A stretch of 64,000 bases of DNA, taken from Ophioderma brevispina (lineage: Eukaryota; Echinodermata; Ophiuroidea; Amphilepidida; Ophiodermatidae). Where the stretch lies: the NCBI GenBank assembly GCA_023653785.1, contig JAMKCH010010299.1, positions 1-64,000 on the forward strand, in the 5' to 3' direction. Below are positions 1 through 12,232 of the stretch, one piece after another (the first letter of the stretch is position 1; every line of letters begins with the position of its first letter). The notes beneath the pieces are model-generated. The model had not been told where the DNA came from and ran no database searches. It saw nothing but the letters and a program-made list of their open reading frames with translations. Made by a program: the position numbers and the translations under genes.

Positions 1-477
1 TTGGTGAATTTGAAATAAGTTCTATATTTGATTTTGTTTTTCGTGGAAAATGAAGGAATTGGCAGCCTTGATTCTGTTGTTCTCTCTCTAATATTAAAAA
101 AGAAAGAAAAGGCGGGACTATAGGTATAAATTTTTATGCATTACGTGGGCCATGGGCCCAGCCTGGTTTTATTGATCCAGTGTAATGATCCTTGTGCCGT
201 TCATGTCGCCATCAAAGCACGCCGCCCCTGACCCGAACTACCTGGCCACATTCAACATCAGTTTCTTTTTCATTGAGTTAGGGGACAAATTACGTCACGG
301 GTGGCCACCACGACATTCACAAAAAGCTTTACTTTTTCTGTGATGAACATGGGCTTAGGAAGATTTTCAGGATTGTGGCCCCGCTGGTCCTTTCGCGAGG
401 CGGAGCGCTGACCAAGGGTAGGTTGCTGGAGGGGGCAAGCTTGGAATATTAATGTTTTGGTTAAAATGTTAAAATGA
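1..477. other. Gene-free stretch, nothing recognised
   Basis: I see no exon with conserved protein content, RNA gene or clear repeat here. The sequence is ordinary AT-rich non-coding DNA with a moderately GC-richer patch around 130-260. Confidence 0.5.
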
Positions 478-535
478 TTGGGGGGGGGGTTGAAAAAAAA
501 TAAAAAAATTCCACCCCCCCCCCCCCGCAATCAAA
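475..535. repeat. G-run / C-run foldback
   Basis: A run of about ten G follows ATGATT, and after an A-rich spacer of about 30 bases a run of about fourteen C precedes GCAATCA. The arms are complementary (TGATTG plus G-run against C-run plus GCAATCA), so the segment can fold into a hairpin. Homopolymer lengths are unreliable in most assemblies. Confidence 0.55.
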
Positions 536-1034
536 TTATTGGGGTTGCCAAGCCCCCTTTCCTAAAGCTAAGCCCAATCCACAAAAGATCCCATTTTAGT
601 CTAATTTTGTGTGAGTTCGTCTTATCGTGTCCAAACACGTGCATCTCAAATATGATCCACCAATGGCTTACAGGCTACAGCAGCGTATGCTGCCTTCATC
701 ACTTTCCGCAAGGTTCTTTGTCTGTGCATGTTGCTCCAGGGCATACCCAAGAACATGTCTATTGCCTGTGTAGTGTCCATGTATGCTTCAGGTAGCTCCA
801 CTTATGCAAGGAAACTCAGATCGGCCAATTTGTGTGGGGTAGTCTAATGAGGCGAAAGTAATGGCATGCAACACGGCATTCTAATAGCAGAACAAAACAG
901 AGAACTCGCTAGTCTCCGGCCAGTAACTCCAACTCTCCTCCCGTGGCTGTTTCCCGGCTTTTGTATCCCAGCCATTTATATAGCGAAAATGTTATTTTCA
1001 CTTCCATTTTGTTATTTTTTTTTAATCGTACGAA
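536..1034. other. Gene-free stretch
   Basis: No conserved coding signal, RNA gene or repeat was recognised. The short open frames present have no protein-like features. Confidence 0.45.
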
Positions 1035-1363
1035 CGACGCCAAAAAAAATCCAAAGTGAAAAAAAAAAAAAATTCCACGAAAAAAAAAAAAAAAAACTGC
1101 GAAAAAATCCCTTTTAAAAAAAAAATCTAAAAAAAAAATAAATTAATAAAAAAACTAAAAACAACTTTTTTATAAATTATAAAAAAAATTATAAAAAAAA
1201 AAATTCAAAAAAAAAAAAATTATAAAAAAAAAAAAATCGAACAATTTTTAAAAAAATCCAAGTTTAAAAAAAAATAAGAATTAAAAAAAAACAGACTTTT
1301 TTTTGTTAATTTTCATTTTTTATTTTTTTTTTTCATTTTTTATTTTTATTTTTTTTGGCGTCG
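1035..1363. repeat. A-rich to T-rich low-complexity foldback
   Basis: The segment starts with GACGCC followed by A-runs and ends with T-runs followed by GGCGTC, the exact reverse complement. Between them lie about 250 bases of almost pure A with scattered T, C and G, then a T-rich half. This is either an AT-rich MITE-like inverted repeat or slippage-expanded low-complexity DNA. Confidence 0.6.
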
Positions 1364-2205
1364 ATGGTACACCGTATAATGGGTACTGGTATATGAAGGG
1401 AATTGCAAAACCGACTCCGTGCGGGAGGAGTGGGCGAACCCCCCACAGCAACATTATATGCGGTGAGTCTGGCTCAAAGACAGAGAGATGGCACTCCAAC
1501 TGCCGGTCGCAACTCATTTGCGTTGTTACATTATAGTATATTACAAAATACCCTCTAGCTCCAGTGTTTTTGTAATAAAATAATTGCTTTGATAAGGTAA
1601 AGTACTCAGTATTCTTGTCATATTTCGGATTTACGTGTTAATCATGGCAACGTCTAAATTTAGGATAATTTTGCCGCCACCGCCGGCTTATCTGGCGACG
1701 TCCCTTTGTTTTTGTAATCATGAAACTTTAACAACATGCGCTCCTGGTAAATGAACTATGTAGGAAGTAAAAAGAAGGGAATAGCCAGGACATCCACATT
1801 AGTAACTCACATTGATGTCGATAAAATTATGCTATCCCCTATGTAATTAACCCCCTGAGGTTAACGACCGATCTCATGGTTTCAGTGGGTTATTTGCTGT
1901 AAATTTACCAATCAGGACATGGGAAGGAAAGCTTAAAGTTTGTGCAAAAAACAAGAGGTCATTTGATGGGGTTCAGAGATTATATCATGCTAGATGATTT
2001 TAAAAATGAGCCAATCAGAGATACTGTACGAAGGGGGTAGATTCGGGGATAACTTGCGAAAGGTTCAGTAATGCAGACAGTATCGTTACCAACTACTTAT
2101 TTGACAAAATGGAAATCCGAAATTGAGGGTAGTGTTTGGCTCCAAAGTGAAAGGTGGGGGTTCTGCTGGAGGCCGATCCGAGCCAACAAAGTAGTAGTGT
2201 AGTAG
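1364..2205. other. Gene-free stretch
   Basis: No gene recognised. The segment 1,437-1,500 shares a short patch (CCCCACAGCA followed by CATTATA, then an AGAGATGG-type motif) with 28,020-28,085, suggesting two decayed copies of one interspersed repeat. Confidence 0.35.
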
Positions 2206-2318
2206 AAAACCAAAGTTTAAATCGGTTGTCCCGGTAACGGGGGTGGGGCGGATTGTCCTTACGTTCACAGCAAAACGGCGGTGTGAGGATTATGGAGCAA
2301 GGATATTGACCGGATGCC
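2206..2318 (+). repeat. Interspersed repeat, 5' half
   Basis: This segment matches 59,385-59,500 and 60,690-60,810 with scattered differences. Shared landmarks are AAATCGGTT / AAATCCGGTT, GAGGGTGG / GGGGTGG, GTGTGAGGATT and GACCGGATGCCCT. The match stops where a minus-strand LINE begins, and the other half of the repeat resumes near 5,716. It is non-coding and its family is unknown to me. Confidence 0.7.
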
Positions 2319-5300
2319 CTCTTGTTTGTTTGTTTGTTATTTTTTATCGGCAAAAATCGACAAAAGAAAATTACAGATATACAAAAAAAAGTCAAAAATA
2401 AGCCACTAGCACATACGTACAAAAGCATTAGCCAGGATTAACCCATGAAGTAGGCCTGAATTGGCCAACTATGTCCAAGGGGTCCATGAAATGAAAATGA
2501 AAGCGGCACCTGGGAGAGAGGGACAACAATAATACAAACAAAAAAGCAGAACTAGCAGAATGAAAAGGATTTGAAAGGTGATTTTCACACCCCCTCAACC
2601 ATAAGACGGAACTGTAGTTAGGAAATTCAGCCGATCAGGTCCAAGCGATATGTTTTGGTAAGATGGGTTAAAAGACGTTTGAACGTGGACCTATATCGCT
2701 GACCAACATTGATATGGAGGGCAAGTTATTCCAGTCCATAATGCCATTATAAAGAAAGACGTAACAGTTGACCTTTAACCCTAAGGACTTGAAAGTTATA
2801 AAGCTAGATCAGTATGATAAAAAATGTAACTCTCTAACTTTAGTAAAAAAATGATTGAGATATGAGGGGCCAACAGAGTTGAATATGTTAAAAAATATGG
2901 CTGAGGCGTAGTGCAACTCTGTTGGAATTCAAGAGATTCACTGAACCAAAGTGAGCTGGATTAATATGATCCCTGGGGGACCATATGACAGGATAAAACG
3001 AAGCATTCTATTTTGAATGATTTGAAGGTATTGCTGCCATTCTTACTCTACCATCAGTACCACAGAGGGTAAAACAGTAGTCAAAATGAACTGTAATAAT
3101 TAAAGCCGAAATGGTGTCTACGAAGTTTACGGTTAAAAAATAATTTGAGTGTTCGATTATAAAAACTTGAGTTTCAAGTTCCCTGTAATGATGGAATTAA
3201 ACAGGGAATCACCTGAAAGGGTGTGGTCAAGAGTCACCCAGATAATTAATAGCTTTTAGATTGTATGTTTTTGCCATTAAAGGATATATGAAAATCGGTG
3301 ACCTTTTTTAACTGAGTTTGGAACCAAAATATAAAATGCATTCAGTTTGCCGGCATGCAAAAGAGAGTGTTGTAATAGACGTTTATTACAGATTCAGCGT
3401 CCAAACTGAGGTCTGGAAACAACCTTCAGGGCTGTCAGAATGTGAATGAAATAAGAACAATGTCATCTGAATGAGTAACCGATTTTCACAGGAGATTCCA
3501 TAGCATTGCAATAGCAAGCTAGAGCAAAGGACCTGAAAAGGCTACCCTGGGGCACCCACAGGTGAGATTTTGGGAAAAAATGGAAATCAGAATAATACCG
3601 TCTATGGAAACGAGCTGCTGTCTATTGGATAAACAAGAGATGAACCAATCCGAGTGATTCCAATCGCCTCTCAAGGTTTGTTACCCAAATCGAATGGTGA
3701 ACGCTGTGTCGAACCTTTTTTGGAATCAACCGAAGCATGCCGACATTATTTCCTTTGGACAGCTCAATTTAATGTGTCGTAAGATTGAGTTAGACATTGT
3801 TCTGTTGAATGATCCAGAACGAAAGCGATTGATATTGATAAATAAGGTTTTAGATCGAAGGATATTCCTCACCTAAACATAGACAATTCTCCAATAGTTT
3901 GGAGACGCAACTCAGGACGCTAACATGTCTATAGTTTCAACATCCAACTGCTTTCTTTTTATGAGGGGCCACGACCTAGGCAAAAGGTTAAGATCGTCGG
4001 CACAGTGTTAGTCTGAGACAAGTGACAATTATGTGTTTTTAATAATGGGGCAAGATGAAAAGCCCCATCTTTCAAGAACGGGGTGGGAAGCCCATCCAAA
4101 ACCTGCCCCTTTATGATATTCAGGTTGGATAAGTCTTTATAACAATATTCATCAAAGGTTGAGCACAAAATTCTATCAAAATGCCCTTGTCTTCTAAATC
4201 AATGAATGAAATTCGACCCCGTGCCCAAACATATTAGTTGGAGAAGGTAAGTTACTACTACTAAGGAAGCGCAACTGTAGGAGAAAAAGGTGTTGATATA
4301 ATTTAAAAACTGAGGTGTGTCAAAGCACAACCGCCATCGACAATAAGGTACAATTTTGCTTATGTGAGGTCGAGAGCTATACCCAAGATCTTTCAAATGT
4401 TCCATAACTACGGGGTTACCCTGAACTCATCAAAGTTGAGATTGCAATAAGAGGCCTGCACTCTATTCCCTTTGAATTGATAGCAGGAGGTATCATCTTC
4501 ATAGTTGCAGGAAGTATTACCTTTTTAATGTTGAGTGCATTTTATCAACGCCTATGAATTTTATCTGGAGCAGGTGGTCATCCCACGGGTCCAGTACGAT
4601 TTTTTATACGGTAGTACGCTTATGGGCGCAACATAGAGATACCGGTCAATAAACATTTGAAAAGTTAGACCATGCATTACAACAAACAATCGGTATCCAA
4701 AACAGATGACCAGTCGCAAGTACTTACCAAATCAGAAAAAAAACATTGGCATCCATCATAGTGTTTCATGGATTAATAATAGAAGCAGTGTTATGAGAAG
4801 CAATGGGAACCCGACAGACTTCTGGCAGTAACAGACATGTCATGAGACCAATTGGTTTGGTAATAAAACACACTTGACACAACAAAGCGGTTGGAAATTT
4901 ATAATGATATGATCAATGATGCTCTCAGAGGTACCAGTGACACGAGTGGGGTGATCGATATACATGCTTATAAACATGGCACAGAAAGTAAGTTGAGGTA
5001 GTGTTTATACAATGTAGATAGATTAATACCACTAGACATATATTAGTGTCCCCTAATATATAAGTTTCCTGTGAAAAGCAAAATTTTGAAAAGCACGGAA
5101 TCCAAATTATCGAAGAAAAAATTCTTTGAATAAGTTTGGGATCTGTAGATAGTCCCCAATAGAATTGGTTTTGTTTGGGGTAGCAAGAGGTCACACCACA
5201 CTGCCTCAAAATCATCAATAATGAGATAAATATGGGGGTTATTACGCAAGTCAGCTCTTATATACAGAGACCCCGCCAACTTGGCGATTGCGATTCACGG

Positions 5301-5715
5301 CGTAAGATGGAATAGCGCATCAAAATTTAAGATCAGTTACCGACGAATCCAGCCACGATTCAGAGATAGATATACTGCAGCTTGGAAACAGTTAGCGATA
5401 CGTCTTTTCTGACGTTTTGGGACAATAGTGATCTGGTAGTTAAAAAAGATGAAGGAAAGTAAAAACCTCTTACGGTAAAAAAGTCCAAAAGAGTTTGGGA
5501 TCAGTGAGGGGGCATTGAGTAGCATCTGGTTCTGCGCTACTATTATTAGGATGTTGAAGATATCAAATAAATCAAGATCAGCATTAGCAAAATGGTAAGC
5601 TATGTACGGAGCATTTGTCACAGATAAATGAAATTCGGCATTGAGCGTACTAGTTGTGTAGATTGATTGAGAACATGCACAGCGACGATTTCCATTGGTA
5701 ACAAGTGTCACAGTG
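2319..5715 (-). mobile_element. Degenerate non-LTR retrotransposon (CR1/L2/Jockey-like)
   Basis: Read on the minus strand, an endonuclease region lies at about 5,279-5,043, with a GSLYIRADL-like start and LYIRGH where LxILGDFN is usual. It is followed by reverse-transcriptase landmarks: VDSKKVRHSVHHSI near 3,720-3,680 (usual DLSKAFDTVDHxIL), WFISCLSNRQQLVSIDG near 3,640-3,600, a GVPQGSxxGP-like stretch near 3,555-3,525 and an SDDIVLIS catalytic box near 3,475-3,440. Stops and frameshifts interrupt it throughout, so it is inactive. The low-coordinate end carries a (CAAA)n-like tail on the minus strand (TTTG repeats at 2,321-2,337), as expected for the 3' end of such elements. It is inserted in an older repeat whose halves flank it. 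The exact clade cannot be set by eye. Confidence 0.8.
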
Positions 5716-5890
5716 AGGGTGATGTTAATGTGCTGGATGGCCGTAGAGCTCTTCCAGGCAGAGCCGACGCCCTTTGAAGGTTAGATTCTTTAGTTCTTTC
5801 TACCAGGGTTAAACCGCTACCCTCAGCGGATTCATAGAAACCCAACAGGGGTGATGGTTTAGCCACCGACACCGCCCTGGAATAGGGGTA
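5716..5890 (+). repeat. Interspersed repeat, 3' half
   Basis: This segment matches 59,565-59,715. Shared landmarks are GTGCTGGATGGCCG, GACGCCCTT, TTCTACCAG, CTACCCTC and GGTGGTTTAGCC-like ends. It is the continuation of the repeat broken at 2,318 by the LINE. About 60-70 bases of the middle of the repeat are absent. Confidence 0.65.
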
Positions 5891-7379
5891 TGGTTACCCG
5901 GATCCCAGGTACCAGTAGCGGCTCTCAAAGAAAAAACCTGAACCATGACTCAAAGAGAACTTGACCTGATACAAGACTGTTGGAATCGATTTTCAATGCT
6001 ACATGTATCTTACTCCAAACATAATAAAATTAAAAAACCGTTTTAAAAAAAAAAAAAAAAAATATTTTTATTTAATTTTTCAATAAGATGTCGGAAGTGG
6101 GCCCTTTAAACAAATTTAGATTTTGAAAACATAAACAAATTATTAGGTGTATTTGAAAGCGAAGCAAATGTAAATTTTCGGAAAGTTCGTTCTTATCTTA
6201 AAAATTACAAAGTCCTTGATAAATTCGCAGCTCACGTTATTAGCGTCCTATTTTATTCTCACGGTAAAATTAGTGACATTATCATATTTTATCTGAAGAG
6301 CGCTTATAGTTCTTAATAATAATTTGTTACAAACACAGGGTTTCTTCGATACCCACAAATTGGAAGAATTCTGAACAGCTTCTCAATGGTGACACGCAAA
6401 TAATGATACAGGGGTATCTTTTAAAAAGTTTTGAGTTCAAGCTGAGGACCTGATCATTAATTTTGTGGTTTTTCTTCTCCCCCGTATGGCAAGAATATCA
6501 CCAAAAAATCTGTTGGCAAATGTTGAGTTAAATCGGTCAGAGTTTGGAGAGTAGCCAGCACATGTATGATAAGGCCTCCCAAAAAGAAATATGTCTCCGC
6601 TTTTTAAAACCCCTAAGCGCGATGCGGGTTTTAGTCAAACACAGCGCGCGCTTATGCTGTTGTTTGATTGCATTTTAGATGGGCGTTTTTCCTGGCGTAT
6701 CGCGCACGATTGTCTAATTTTTTTCTCCAAAGCTTTTATGTTTTAAAAAAAGATAATGCGGTGTTAAAATGTGCTGGCGTGGTTTTAAAAATGTGGATTT
6801 TTTAACACCGATGCGCGGAGAAAGCTGAGAAGAACTGTTTTCTGCTTGTGCCGAATTGGCCCATTATGACGATATTAATATTGTGGACCACATTTGAAGA
6901 GTTTTTGTTCTAACATCAAAAGCAATATTTCATGGGCATTGCATTCAGTGGGCAATGGGAAATATTGAACTTTCTCTGAAACCACAAATCTGTTTTGATA
7001 CGGTAAACAGTCCCACCTCCTCAAACAACCAATTAAACTCTACGTACAATGTAATTATATATCGTCATGTGAGTGCAACAAAGTCGTAGTCGTTAACTGA
7101 CCATTTTTGGCGAAACATAGATTTTTTGTATATTTTATTATGAACAAGTAGGTCATTACGCATCATTTGATATACACTTTCAAGTGACGAGCTACATGAT
7201 TACAGAGTTTTTAGGCTAATTAGGCCTATTAAGGTATAGATATGCACTCAACGGTGAATCAACTAGTTAGATGGATACGCCGTTTATTTGGTAAAGTGAT
7301 GGTTTTTTTCAAAAACCTATCAATTTTTTTTGTTAAAAGTGCTTGTTTTATTTTTGTTTCAAATGTATTGTTAATTTGA
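5891..7379. other. Gene-free stretch
   Basis: Contains a poly-A run at about 6,043-6,062 and otherwise unremarkable AT-rich DNA, with a slightly GC-richer patch at 6,600-6,830. No exon or element recognised. Confidence 0.4.
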
Positions 7380-7530
7380 CACAAGAAACCGAAGGAGAGA
7401 GAGAGAAGTGAGAAGGAGTGAGGAGAGCGAGAGAAAGAAGAAAAGAGAGACAGAGATATTAAATGAAATATTGATAGAGTAATAGACAGAGAGATAGACA
7501 GAGAGACAGAGAGAGGAAGATTCAAGAGCA
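7380..7530 (+). repeat. GA-rich purine tract
   Basis: About 150 bases are nearly all purine on the plus strand, with GAGAGA, GAGAAG and AGACAGAGAGA units. It is a simple-sequence repeat; the long open frame on the other strand is only the serine/leucine-rich translation of this tract. Confidence 0.8.
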
Positions 7531-9185
7531 ACAAACAAGTAGATGAAGCTTAAGTAGGATAAAGCTTGAACTATAGGTCTTTCTCCTCCTACAGAAATTG
7601 ATTATCACCATCGGTTCGTTGAATCACTTCTTTGGGCATTTTCGTTTGCGGTCATCGTCAATTGCATCATGTAACGCAATATTTCCTGCTGAAATGATTC
7701 CATATTATAACCCTACTCTATGTCGTTCGTTCTAGCTGTATATTTTATTCGCAGTCCAGGTTTGTGGTAACAAAACTTAAAAGTATATAAACTAACCATT
7801 AATATTTGTGTGATTTCAGTATTTGCCTTAAAATACTTTTTTAATTTTCTCAACTAGGAAAGAGGGGAGGAGGAAACGATTTTTGTAAAGAATTATGGTT
7901 TGTAGACAAGTTATTTGAGTTCTATAATATGTGATGGCACCGATTGTAATGCTACCCTCATATACAAATTAAATCCTGTCCAAGATTGTCTTTGAACAAC
8001 ATTACTATGGTAAGAAGTTAACCATGCATATTTTATATAAGGTTAATTAGGTTTAATATACGTGTGTGCAATTCCAAAATAATTATAACAATTACAATGA
8101 CACTTAAAGACAGTTCAAGATTAGACAGCGTTACGAGATCTCCGGGTTTGCGCATTTTTCAGAGACTTTAGGTGGAGTTACGAACTTAGAGCATACCAGG
8201 TAACTCTGATTCTTATTTTTCATTTATGTCTGAAGTGTGGCACTGGGGGGGTATTAGGGATGTCCATCTGGTACACCTGTGAAACGGATAATGCTCAAAT
8301 TGTGTTATTTGGCACGAAGAACGGTTTTGTAATCTAAAATAATGGATCCCTCATTTTTATCATACTAATTTGAAACTATGAAATTGGATAAGTTTATATC
8401 CCAAAGTTGCTACACGTAACAATGAGAGGTGTATGATTGTAAAATAATTTCAGTCTTGTAGTCTGGTTGACAATAAGGTGCTTCTGGTCGCTTTCTTCTA
8501 TATTGCTTCTAAATGATCATAAAATTGGAAAATCTGTGATCGACCTGTAGTGGGATTTTCAATTATTATCCACGTTTAAAATGTAATATTCCCCACCTTG
8601 TGCCCCGACTCTGACAAACTCAACTGTTGGCGTAAAAACAAATGCCATTAAACATAACACAAAATTGGTTACCAAGCGGTGAGTTGTTCCTAAGGCCGCC
8701 AAACGTGGCGGTACATATTTATCAAATCTTTAGCAGTGTAACGCTTCCTAAAAGTCTACTATCGGACCTAAATAAATTTTCAGGACTTTAGGTCTTGGCC
8801 TTACTAATTAACAGGCTTTCATTAGGCCAAGTCTGGACCGGACTTGGGTTTGGTTGTCGTCTGACTTCTATCCAATGCCTGCATTTCTACTAAAATTATA
8901 ATGTTTGGATGTCGTTTCACGTTTGGTCTACCATGCTAATATCATGCCTACGGCCTGTGTTATTTGGCATCAGAACGATTTAGTGCCAGGGAACAGAAGA
9001 GGTTCTTTTTCGCTTACTTGAACGCATTGATACTAACAATTTTGCTTTTCTCTAACCTCAGATCTGGGTATGTTGGCTTGCGCTACATAAATGGTAGCCT
9101 AATTCACCCCGTATTTTCTCTCGAATATCTTTTGAAAATCTTGTCTTTACTATATACAAAAGCTAGATTTTGTGTGTTATTTTAT
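7531..9185. other. Gene-free stretch
   Basis: No exon, RNA gene or repeat family recognised. Short open frames are scattered and lack protein-like composition. Confidence 0.4.
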
Positions 9186-9334
9186 GCTAACTACTACTAC
9201 TCTACTACTACTACTACTACTGATGCTGCTACTACTTGTCTACTCGACTACACTACTACTGCTGCTACGACTACTACGACTACTACTACGACTGACTGAT
9301 GCTGCTACTACTGCTACTACTACTACACTAACTG

Positions 9335-9369
<35 letters not shown>

Positions 9370-9420
9370 GATGCTGCACTACTGCTACACTGCTACTAAC
9401 TACTGCTACTACTACTAACC
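9186..9420 (+). repeat. (CTA)n trinucleotide microsatellite
   Basis: About 230 bases consist of CTA/TAC units interrupted by GCTG and GACTGA steps. It is read in frame as a Thr/Leu/Tyr-rich open frame, which I do not accept as a gene. Confidence 0.9.
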
Positions 9421-9500
9421 AGGTTCGTTCGAGGCAATTGAGATTAAAGTCTCTTGGCCGAGGACACAAACACGTTGATCACAGTGGGGCTCAACTCACG
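9420..9500 (-). mobile_element. SINE fragment (tRNA-derived, minus strand)
   Basis: On the minus strand the segment reads GAGCCCCACTGTGATCAACG, then a CTCGGCCAAGAGACTTTAATCTCAATTGCC-type stretch. This is the layout that follows the B box in tRNA-derived SINEs of marine invertebrates (box B, then GGGCAAGACACTTAATC). The tRNA head is not intact. Confidence 0.5.
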
Positions 9501-9567
9501 ATTTTAAAACGGATAATGATCCGATTCCTCTGCACTTTCCACTGGACCACAGGTGCTCGTACTGAGG

Positions 9568-10919
9568 GCATTCACACCAAGTAAATAGCGTGAGAAACCG
9601 GTAAGTCAAGACCCCACTGCAAATGAGGTGTTTTTTTACTTTTTTTATTTGGTGACCCTCGCCTAAGTATACCCTGAAAACTGAAGAAATGGCGAGATCT
9701 GTGTTGCAAATCATGGTTGCTATCAATATTAAGTATAACATCTGTAGGAATAATCCAAAAAAATGTGTTATTGATATTTTATTTTGATCTTCCTACAAAA
9801 CCATTTAACCGTATTCTTACAGGGAACACTACGGAAAAACAGTTCTGTGACCTCCGGATCCCACGGTGCATTCTGCTTGTCGGTCCAGTCGCTCGGAAAA
9901 ATTTTGTGGGATAGACTACCCTATTTCATGATTGATTGGGTGAGATATGATGATCTCAGCATAATGTTTTAGCTGTAAGGTCTGAGATGTTCCATTGAGG
10001 AGAAAATGACGTTTTCATCTCGCCCATTTGTCAGAACTAATGGGAGCAGCATTTTGGTGTGAAACCTATACGCGCTGTGATAGCAGACAGCGAAAATCGT
10101 TCGTGACCTCCACCTGACTTCGCTTCGGTCAGTCAATTTGATCTTGTCACTGTTTTCAAAACATTGGTGTACTAAAGCATTCCCCCTGACTTGTGTTGTC
10201 TGTGCAGAGCGGGTGGGGGGGGTCAGCGCAGGAGAACTGCTCGCGAGAGGCAAGAAAGGTAAGTTTGAAGGAGCTGTAAACACTCTAGCTGGCTTCGGTT
10301 TGTTAGCGAATGTAAAAATGACCGAGTCTAAGTGCAAAATTCAGCATCTGGCTTGCGCAATGTTTAGCCCGATTAAAATAGCCACAATAAATGGAATAAA
10401 AGTTAAGCCATGACAACTTTTGTTGGGGGGGTAAAAAGGGGGTTACATGCCGGGTTTTACCAATGACTGGCATCCCCCCGGCTCTTCTTTTATCCGAAAA
10501 GTGAAGCTATTTGATACAAGTTAAATTGAGTGTTTGTCAGCTTAATAGACTTTCGTGTACCTGCTTATAAGCAAGCCCCCCCCCGAAGTCAACAAACACC
10601 CTACCCGAGTCCACCCCCTCCCCGAATACGCCACCCTCCTTGCCCTTCTCAAAGGCCAGGTGCCTCTAATGAGCAAAGAGTAAGTTATTTTATTTCTGAT
10701 AATGCTTTAAAGCATGGAAAAACAATTTTTTTTTGGGTGAGCGCTATCTTAAGAAATCTTCAGTAGAATAGCAGAATATGGATATTTTAGGACAATACCA
10801 TTTGTTTTCTCACTTAATAAAAAAAAGAATTATGCTCATGAATGATCACAACATGTGAGGGAGGTTTTCCAAGTGAACCATAAATGCATTAAATAATTTT
10901 TAAAATCTGAGATCTCTAA
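9568..10919 (-). repeat. 1.35-kb unit, copy 1 (inverted)
   Basis: This is the reverse complement of the units at 10,920-12,232 and 12,233-13,590. Shared landmarks include CATTCACACCA, GAACACCT/GGTGTTCC-like ends, GCGCAGGAGAAC, CAATGTTTAGCC, GGGTGAGCGCTATC and the end GAGATCTCT. Its last bases face copy 2 with almost no spacer, forming a long palindrome centred near 10,920. It contains a G-rich 15-base minisatellite patch in the CCCGAGT...ACACC style. Copies differ by many 1-base indels. No protein family is recognisable. Confidence 0.85.
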
Positions 10920-12232
10920 TATAGAGATCTCAATTTGTAAATGTAATTCATTTCTTGTCTACTTGAAACCTCCCTCACTGTGTGATCATTCATGAGAATA
11001 ATTTTTTTTTTTATTCATGAGCAACAAATGGTCTTGTCCTAAAATATCCATATTCTGCATATTCTACTGAAGATTTCTTAAGATAGCGCTCACCCAAAAA
11101 AACATTGGTTTTCCCTTGCTTTAAAGCATATATCAGAAAGAAATAACTTACTCTTTGCTCCTTATAGCACCTGCCTTTGAGAATGGCAAGGAGGTGGCTT
11201 ATTCGGGAGGGGGTTTAACTCGGGGAGGGTGTTTACTCGGTGGGGGGCTGCTTATAAGCATGTCACACCAAGTCCTATTATAGCTGACAAACCCTTTTCC
11301 AATTTAACTTTGTACAAATAGCTTCCCCTTCTGGATAAAAGAAGACTGCCATCATTGGAAACCCGGCATGTACATACAAAATTTGTCATGGCTTACCTTT
11401 TATCCATTTATTGTGGCTATTTAACCGGCTAAAACATTGCGCAAGCCAGACTGCTGAAATTTGCACCTGAGACTCGGTCATTTTACCTTCTGGCTTACAA
11501 ACCGAAGCCAGCCTCGAGTGTTTTACAGCTCCATTCACACTTACCTTTTCTTCCTCTCGCGAGCGTTCTCCTGCGCTGACCCCCCCCCCCCCCGCTCTCA
11601 TCGACAACACTAAGTCAGGGGGACTGCTTTAGTATCACCCAATGTTTGAAACAAGTTTGACAAGATCAAATTGCCTTACCGAATCAGGTGGAGGTCACGA
11701 ACTTTTTCGCTAGTCTGCTATCTTACACAGCTCGTATAGGTTTCACACCACGAAATGCTGCTCCCATTCGTTTCTGTACAAACTGGCGAGATGAAAACGT
11801 CCATTTTCTCCTCAATGGAACATCTCGACCTTAAAGCTAACATTCTGCTTGAAGATCATCATATCTCCTACCCAATCACTCATGAAATTAGGGTAGTTAG
11901 CCCCAAATTTTCGAGCGACTGGACCGCCAAAACTAGCATGCACCGTGGATCCTGAGTCACACCGCACTTTTTCAGTCAGGTGTTCCATGTAAGAATAGCG
12001 GTTACAATGGTTTGTCGGATCAAAATAACATATCAATACACCCCTTTTTTTTTGATATTCCTACAGATTTTATCTAAATATTGATCGCAACCAGATTGTC
12101 AACCCAGATCTCGCCATTTCTCTCAGTTTTAAGGGTATACTTAGGCGAGGGTAACCAAAAAAAAAACACCTCATTTGCAAATGGGGGGCTGACTTATTCG
12201 GTTTTCTCCACGTTATTTACTGGTGGGAATCC
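10920..12232 (+). repeat. 1.35-kb unit, copy 2
   Basis: Starts with ATAGAGATCTCA and ends with TTTACTGGTGGGAATCC. It mirrors copy 1 and repeats again directly as copy 3. The internal minisatellite patch at about 11,205-11,250 has units like GGGAGGGTGTTTACTC. A poly-C run lies at 11,580-11,593. Open frames inside are broken differently in each copy, so I do not call a gene. Confidence 0.85.
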